This document shows, in pieces, positions 57,683 to 64,000 of a stretch of DNA of 64,000 nucleotides (its first letter is position 1; every line of letters begins with the position of its first letter). Location: NCBI GenBank assembly GCA_037903475.1, contig JBAJFG010000179.1, forward strand, positions 62,001-126,000, read 5' to 3'. Position numbers and translations under genes: made by a program. This DNA is from Ancylostoma caninum. Its lineage: Eukaryota; Nematoda; Chromadorea; Rhabditida; Ancylostomatidae. Under the pieces are notes generated by a model that was not told the origin of the DNA, searched no databases, and was given only the letters and a program-made list of their open reading frames with translations.

Positions 57683-58926
57683 TTAGGTGCGTGCAAAAGT
57701 TCCGGGGCAGTTGGCGGTAATTCACCATTCAACGTCGTTTTGCTCCTTGCGTTTGCGATATCCTGCAACGGTTTTCATGTGTACTGGTAGCCTAAAACAT
57801 CTGCTACCTATACCACTTTTGGCTCGGGTCTATGTCACAGCGTTGCTCTGTTTTGGGTGTAAAACCAATGCTATGAGCTGTGCAATATTTTGGGGAATTT
57901 CGCTTTATGAAATAAAATCTAGACGATCAACAGGGGAAGCGACCCATAAAATCAATAATGCGTTTGTGGAGAGTATGTTCTCTAAAACGCCAGGTGCTCG
58001 ACGCTTCCTAGGAATTCTGAGCGGAGATGAGAGCCTGGAAAATGCTTTGCAAGTTGGTCAGAGATTTGGTCATCGCAAAAGCATCAGGAAAGAGCAGGTT
58101 GAACCGGACCCTGTATAAAGTGCGCAAGTCATTACGGGGAATTCAGTCAACAATGCCTCCTCACTTGAAGAAAATCGTTATGAAGGGGAAGGTGAGTAGA
58201 TGGATTTTGCGTGAGTTGAGCGAAGAGCACCAACGTCCACACTGGCAAGCCTGCAGATATTCGACCTTCAGATTATTATTGATAGAGAAAGGGTCAGGCA
58301 CCACAATACGAGGAGGTTATCCCTAAGTCTGGGCTCCTGCCACCCACCTAAAAATGACCGACCCATCATTACCTTCTTTTAAAAAAATTTTGACCTTTCA
58401 TGGTCAGCAGCGTGACTCATCTGCAATGAATTTGTTATCTAATGAATGCGCAATAATCGCCCTTTAGTAGTTTCTTTTTCCTGAAGTAATCATGGGGAAA
58501 CTCTTAAGCATAAGGCCGACACAGGCGGAAATGTGTGGTCTGACCCGGCTGTGGGATAACGCACACCAGCAAGTTGCAGTGTCAACCTTATAAAGAACTG
58601 GTCATTCGTGCTCCGAAATTCTAGCCTAACCTATATTACTCCTTATATCCACCTCTAACAGACTACCTCCATTCCAACCTTCTTTGGCTTTATCACCACT
58701 GTAAAACTTTCGATGAACATACCCTATTGAAAAACGATGTGTGCCACTATTACAAGTGTAGACCTGTCAAATTTTTAGCTTCTGGAAAAATCTTTTCTGT
58801 GCATTATTGGCAACGTTACGCAGATGCCAATGCTTTTTGCATTGAGCAAAATCGCTGACTTTGAGTCAAGTTATGGCCTTCTGAAAAATTAGGTGCAACT
58901 GCCCCGGAACTTTTGCACGCACCTAA
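57683..58926 (+). mobile_element. Mariner transposon with 31-bp perfect terminal repeats, second TIR type
   Basis: 1,244 bp flanked by TA (57,681-57,682; 58,927-58,928). The ends TTAGGTGCGTGCAAAAGTTC plus CGGGGCAGTTG are exact inverse copies over 31 bases and differ from those of the 43.8-kb and 6.2-kb elements. The inside is a broken transposase. Intact ends around a decayed gene suggest either mobilisation in trans or selection of the ends. Confidence 0.9.
57890..58850 (+). pseudogene. Broken mariner transposase
   Basis: Pieces in order: RRSTGEATHKINNAF and LSGDESLENALQVGQRFG (57,687-58,118), then in another frame MPPHLKKIVMKGKVSRWILR and ELSEEHQRPHWQAC (58,150-58,270), then C-terminal YHHCKTFDEHTLLKNDVCHY and HYWQRYADANAF (58,680-58,850). 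These match the DNA-binding region, linker and C-terminus of mariner transposases. The catalytic core between about 58,330 and 58,640 is mostly lost. Confidence 0.75.
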
Positions 58927-58928
58927 TA

Positions 58929-60422
58929 GCTGCTTCTAAGGAAAACCGAAAATCCGGAGGTAATCTTATAATTGTGAAAAGCACTATATAGAGTACATGA
59001 CAGAACAATAAAACCAACAAGATCTCACGAAATAATTTATTCATAAATATCTAATAAATATAGTTGTTTCATAAGTTCAAAACACCGTCAACGTTGAACT
59101 TTGACTGGAATCATGTGGATGCACAAACGTCAACTGATAATAATTCACGGTGATTTCACACAGTGACTTCAGGACAGTTGTTAGGATGTAATGCAAACAA
59201 GGAAACAAATACACATACACAGTATTCTAACCAGCAACTCAGTTGGAAAGACGTTAGTCTCAGAAATACCACAAAGGTTACACAACAGAATTTTGTTCAA
59301 AGTGAGGACACGGAATTCTTGATATATGGAATCTGAAGGTAGAGCATAGACGTCGAGTTTGGTCCTAGAACGATTACGTACGTACAAAAAAAAACAGCCT
59401 ACACACGCGCAAGAATAGCAACAGGAGGATTTTCTCAAGAAAAATACACGCATCACAGATCTTCGATTCAGTGGGGAGGGCTGATGGCGAGACGGGAGAC
59501 AACACATTCCTAATAACATTTCAGCAAAAAAAAATCGAGTAGAAGAAAATTCGTGGCCAAGAACCCGCGTCAGACAACCTTCGAGTTCAGCTGCACTTAT
59601 ACTTCAGCGACAGGGCGCGGCAGAAGCGGTGGCGACAATCAGGAGTATGCAATAAATCAATGGGTATCTAATGCACTATTCGATTCTAACTACAGAGGAG
59701 TAGCTTATTCATCAAACTTCGTTGGAACATGCTTTGATACATAGGCATAGATGCAACTGGAGCAGAATACCAGCGGTTTCTCCGTGGAGCAGATTTTATG
59801 ATTATAGCATTTTTACTTGCCAGAAAAAATTTGGGTATTAGTGCTCACTTTACCTATAGCGAGGAGAGATTGCTAGATAATCGGTGATGAAGTTGGCAAC
59901 AACTTACATTGGGAATAAAAATCAAGCAAAATTTTTACTTCCTCCACTGTCGCTGTCGCTCGCGTTGCCCCGCAGCTCATCCGCTCGGAGTATAAACACC
60001 GCCTGAAGACCCATTTACGGTCCGGACTAACCAGTAACCGCTTTCGAAACCTATCAACGAGTACGTACTCGTATACGTACTGCAGAAAAAAAATGCTATT
60101 CTGCTCTCCTCACGCGCACAACACATACTACCACAATAACCTTGACATTGTTCTACACGTAATGGTAACGTGCGAGTGCGAGTTATGAACGAATTTAGAG
60201 ACATATCTGAAGACACCAACAGAAGACCGAATTATGTCAGAAAAATACGATTATGAACGAAATAGCACTCATATAGTGCGAAGGGGATAATTTCACGATT
60301 TCACGGACCCGCATTAATGAGCTCAGATCAAATACGAGAATTTTGCAATGACATCATCGGCGTCACCAACGCGCAGCGTTGTGCTGGACAGGCTGTACCG
60401 TGGGACGCTCATTCAGTAGACG
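58929..60422 (-). other. Probable 3' UTR and downstream region of the PCTAIRE kinase
   Basis: The kinase stops at 60,423-60,425 (minus strand). The first clear minus-strand AATAAA downstream is at about 59,037-59,042 (GAATAAATTATT), which would give a 3' UTR of about 1.4 kb. No other gene is recognised. The short plus-strand frame at 59,553-59,744 has no family motif. Confidence 0.35.
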
Positions 60423-63400
60423 TCATATCAGCAGACTCTGTCTTCGTGACGCTTTCGTCGGCCTGTGGAGGTGGTTGTGATCCTTGTAGGGGATCGTTTC
60501 ACGATCCAGGGACACCCCTTCAACATCCATCACCGATTCGTCGTCTCGCAACGACATCACCTGAACAGTACGATATCGCATGAGGTTTAGGCGCTATTGG
60601 AGATAATCTCAACAAAAAAAAAACAGAGAAAGTGTCTACGGATGCCTAGTACTCAAGTTACATAGATCCATAAAAAATCGAAAAAAAAAAACTAAATTAT
60701 CGCCCAAGTTCACATATAGGTGAACACAATGCCAAATTTATGGTCCAAGTCTCAGTATGAAATTTTGAATTGAAATTTCGGCTAGAGGGTGGATGAAGGA
60801 GGACTATTTGATATGCGAACGATGATAACATCTGGTAAGTTTCTATTAGGTTGGTCCCGAAAGTTTTGCACCAAGATATTTTTTAGGATCTAGAACTCCA
60901 TAGACTTTGAAAAATGAGGGCACCTTGCTGGGTGGTGTGGGTGACTGCGACCAAAGGTCCTGGACCGATCCTTACAGACTCCTATACTGTACAACGGAAC
61001 AGTTTGTCCCGGACTACCACCGTTTCTTTCGAATTTTAGCCAAATTTGCGAATATTACTCTTACCTTAACCAAACTCCCCACCCTACATTTCTGATTACT
61101 GGATACTGTCTTGTCCAGTGGGAGTTTCTCTTTTCTTTTTATCTGTTCTTGTTGTTTTTTTTTGTTTGTTTGTTTTTTATCCTCTACGGTTTTATCTCGC
61201 AGACCAAGATTCCTGAGGTTGTGGCGCGCCTACGGGGCGTAAATAAATAATAAATAAAATCAAAATGTCACTACATGTGAACTGTAGAATACACCTAGCT
61301 GCAGCGTACAATAATCGCCAGACATCTCAAAGCGCTGGGTTACGGAAAACCGATGACGGGTTCCAGCTCATTACTGGAGATGAGAGTTGGATACTGTATG
61401 TTAACCATACACGAGAGTAAAGTTGACTCCCGCGTGGTGAACCATCTCCAAAACAAGGAGAAGTGCGCGAAAGAGGATTTTTCCATGTTATTGGTGGAAT
61501 TCCGAGGGAATTCTGTGTCGAGAACTGCTGACACGTGGACCACTGTGACTGCCTAAGTCTACTCTTCTCAACTACAGAAATTGGCAGACACAACTCGCCT
61601 AAAGCATGGAAAAACTGACCATGTTGCTCCAGTTCATGACAACGCCCGACCTCACGTGGCAAAGCTTGGCCGTCAAAAAAAAATTGCCGAATTAGGTTGG
61701 GAAGTTCCAGCACATCCTGCTCATTCTCCTGACTTATCTCCGTCTGAATACCTCTTGTTCGGAGCCCTGAAGCTCCACTACGAGAAAAGAAATTCGATGA
61801 TCAGACCAAACCGAATAGTGAGATTTCAAGATTCTTTGCCTCGCAGCTGCCAAGTTCTTGACTTGTGGATCTGATGCTCTACTGAAGCGATACCTCGTGG
61901 AGCATGAAGGTAATTATTTTGTTGATTGATATCCAATCATAATGAACTTAACATTCTTCTAGGAAAGTATGAAATTAGGTGCAAAACTCTCGGACAAACC
62001 TAATACTTTCACGTTACACAGCTAAATGTTCTCCTCTTACACAGCTAAATGTTCTCCTCTGACGAGTCCCTGGAAAGGACCCATTTCTTAAACCTATGTG
62101 CCCGTATATGGTAAGAGAAGAAACTGTTTTTACCCATTCATGGCTCCTAAAATCTCCTTAGTCCTACTATGCAGTTGTGAGTTTGTGTTTCCTGTTTGTG
62201 AGCGCACCTTGTAAGTGCAGAAAATAAATAAATAAATAAGAGAACGAAATGGGGAAACAGGCGAAACTCCTTCATAAATTTTTGTCTTTTTATATGGAAT
62301 CTTTTCATAACATTGATAATCTTATTAGTCATACTCATTCTGCACCACAGTGTCATATCTGCAGGTTTAACGTTACGGTAGGATCACTGTAGGGGAGGGG
62401 GGGGGGTGGTCCTAATCTCGGTAAGAAAATGGCAGCAACAAACAAAATAATGTTGATTAGTGCGATAAGCAGACCAGCATGTGAAATAGCTTTTCTCAAG
62501 AAAAATCCGGAACATTGTATGAGACATGTACATGCTGACTGTATTGTACTGTATCCACCGTACACCTACCATCCACCATCCCGAAAAACCATAGTAAGAT
62601 ACAAAATGAGTTCTAACATTTGTGCTCATCACGCCCAAAAAAAAATAAATGAGCAGAGTTCCAGCTGAAATTCTCATTTCGAAAATTTAGAACAGTAGAA
62701 GTGCAACAGGGAACAAAAACATAAGAATTTTTGAACCATTGTTCCGCCGTTCTTAATCGTTCTTCCGGAAAGATTTCTATCAACTACGGGCTTCTTGAGG
62801 ATAAAATCCTCACTTCTCGGAAGAACTCATTACTATTAGCTACATAGTCATTAGCCAAGCCATAAAGTATAAAACTAACTCGAAATAGAAAAATTATCAA
62901 TAGAGAATTCATCACAGCGCAGATCTTCTATAAAATTGCATAGACTGTTTAAAATAAGCAAAAAAAAAAGAAAAATTGACATCAACCCACCTTTGGTGGC
63001 AGTGTTTTCAAAAAATTATGGTGCATAGCTTCTTGTGCAGATATCCGATCTCTACCTTCGTACTGAAATCAAAGGCCATTTTTTTTTTGCACTTTATTCC
63101 TATCATTTCTGTAACTTCTTAACATCTGCTCCAATAAAAAACATTAAAAAATCACCTGTAAAAACTTCAACAACAACTCGTAGCCATTCGAATCTAATCT
63201 CGGGATCTGTCTAATCAACGGTTCTGGATGATAGACTTTCTGAGCAAATGGAGCGTACGCGGGTCGCGCACAGATGGTCGCATGGCGGTCGCTTCTTGGT
63301 GAGCCTAGGGTTCTGAAAAGAAGAAAGAAATTAGCTGCGTAAATCACTGACTGCATCAGAACTAGTAAAACTCGTTCAGAAATCCATGGTCCTCACCGGA

Positions 63401-63520
63401 AGATCAATCCAAGCTGCTCGTCAGTCGTGGATCCTGGGAAAAGCGCTCTTCCAGCTACCATCTCGAATAGAATACAACCAACTCCCCACATATCAATATG
63501 CGTTGAATAATCAGTTGATC
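60423..63520 (-). CDS. pct-1: PCTAIRE-type cyclin-dependent kinase, C-terminal part (last 4 exons; 5' end outside window)
   Basis: Exons (minus strand): 63,397-63,520; 63,156-63,312; 62,991-63,062; 60,423-60,560 with TGA. Together they encode about 162 C-terminal residues in one frame across GT-AG introns. The kinase C-lobe is clear: [20 protein letters not shown] (subdomain IX, with DxWGVGC), [55 protein letters not shown], and the tail [13 protein letters not shown] and the RRQS-type tail fit CDK16/17/18, and pct-1 is the C. elegans member; these cyclin Y-dependent kinases control vesicle transport at synapses. The catalytic HRD and DFG blocks lie outside the window. The CMGC-insert segment [18 protein letters not shown] is unusual compared with the PTEETWPG of vertebrates. 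The last intron (60,561-62,990) holds a mariner element. Confidence 0.9.
60846..62003 (+). mobile_element. Degenerate mariner in the last intron of the kinase gene
   Basis: 1,158 bp flanked by TA (60,844-60,845; 62,004-62,005). Left TTAGGTTGGTCCCGAAAGTT and TTGCACC match the inverse right end (GGTGCAAAACTCTCGGACAA, ACCTAA) with several differences. Plus-strand transposase remnants: [56 protein letters not shown]. The third catalytic position is Glu in a context (SPSEY) where mariners have Asp, and it is 35 residues after the second because of a lengthened A run. The 5' third of the element is replaced by unrelated sequence ending in (AAATA)n. Confidence 0.88.
60890..61260 (+). repeat. Retroposon-like insertion inside the 60.8-kb mariner
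   Basis: Between the left TIR and the first recognisable transposase block, about 370 bases have no mariner similarity. They end in GTGGCGCGCCTACGGGGCGT followed by AAATAAATAATAAATAAA, an A-rich tail typical of non-LTR retroposons. A nested insertion with partial deletion of the host mariner is the simplest reading. Confidence 0.45.
62004..62990. other. Remainder of the last kinase intron
   Basis: No exon is needed here: the exon ending LPPK and the one starting VMSLRDDE join in phase. It contains a retroposon-like tail at 62,202-62,240 (GCGCACCTTGTAAGTGCAG then (AAATA)n) and a 10-G run at 62,397-62,406. Confidence 0.5.
62202..62240 (+). repeat. Retroposon-like 3' tail, second copy
   Basis: GCGCACCTTGTAAGTGCAGA followed by AAATAAATAAATAAATAA, matching the tail at 11,053-11,101. 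Confidence 0.4.
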
Positions 63521-64000
63521 CTGGAAAGAATAGCCCTATAGCTTTATAAGCATAGCAATCTCTACATATTTCCATCCGAGCACAATTTCCGGCCAATCTC
63601 CCCATAAAGCCTCCCAATTCCTACGGCTTCGTCGTGCCACGAAACACGAGAAAAACAACTGTCGCCATAGCAAAGCCTCAAGGACCCCATTGGAACCTGC
63701 TCATGGGTTAATGGACTCTTGCATCTCATGCATTCAAAGAAATGTGCCCGAATGGCTACGAATGCATGTCTTTTGAATGGATGTCGTGCAACAGAAACCT
63801 GGTGAGAGAGAGGGAGAGCAACAAGAAACGAGACGCTCTATAAAAACAGAAACAGCACTATAAATTCACAGCCGGCACTCTACAGTATGATTGCCCATTT
63901 GGACATCATTAAAAATTCCATTACTTCCATGTATTCCAATACATTTTCGAAGTCGTAAGTAATGTGTGGTCAAAGGACAATTACCAAGAGATCAAAAATT
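63521..64000 (-). other. Kinase intron at the window edge
   Basis: Upstream of the exon that begins in GS-TDYS the sequence holds no DFG or HRD block in any minus-strand frame, so the next kinase exon is beyond position 64,000. Confidence 0.55.

Noticed and set aside
62384..62677. Extra kinase exon between LPPK and VMSL
   Set aside because: The two flanking exons join in phase 0 and the joined sequence aligns with the PCTAIRE tail; no further exon is needed.

Overview
This is a nuclear window from a nematode, most likely a strongylid (hookworm-like) parasite. The support is: short GT-AG introns; TTTCAG-type acceptors placed directly at start codons, as expected for spliced-leader trans-splicing; (TTAGGC)-type telomeric motifs; Hsmar1/bandit-like mariner transposons; a LIN-15B-like C2CH gene; and very dense small inverted-repeat transposons. 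The DNA is AT-rich, with scattered GC-rich islands and an unusual number of long poly-G/poly-C runs.

The window has two halves. Positions 1 to about 47 kb are gene-poor: I find one credible small secreted-peptide exon (34.38 kb), one unassigned ORF (41.8 kb), two mariner elements (6.2-7.4 kb on the minus strand; 43.8-45.1 kb), MITE families, a degenerate ~150-bp spaced repeat (33.2-33.7 kb), a dispersed GGGTAAT-rich repeat family, and GC-rich islands carrying TGACGTCA and TGGGCGGAGC motifs. This may be intergenic or large-intron DNA.

From 47.4 kb to the end there are three genes whose exons I could join with intact reading frames. (1) csn-5, the JAMM deneddylase subunit of the COP9 signalosome, minus strand, complete, nine exons, 384 residues. 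(2) A plus-strand LIN-15B-like C2CH/zinc-ribbon gene, five exons, 315 residues, with what looks like a tandem duplication of one exon. (3) The 3' part of a PCTAIRE-family cyclin-dependent kinase (pct-1 / CDK16-18 type), minus strand, last four exons; its 5' end lies beyond the right edge. Mobile DNA sits between and inside these genes: a Tc1-type MITE in a csn-5 intron, three TTAA-flanked MITEs (one an almost full-length palindrome), an old mariner between genes 2 and 3, and another mariner, itself interrupted, in the last kinase intron.

I see no operon linking the genes: csn-5 and the kinase share a strand but lie 9 kb apart with an opposite-strand gene between them. No rRNA, convincing tRNA, CRISPR or prokaryotic feature is present. 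All gene calls rest on reading motifs and splice signals by eye; no database search was possible.
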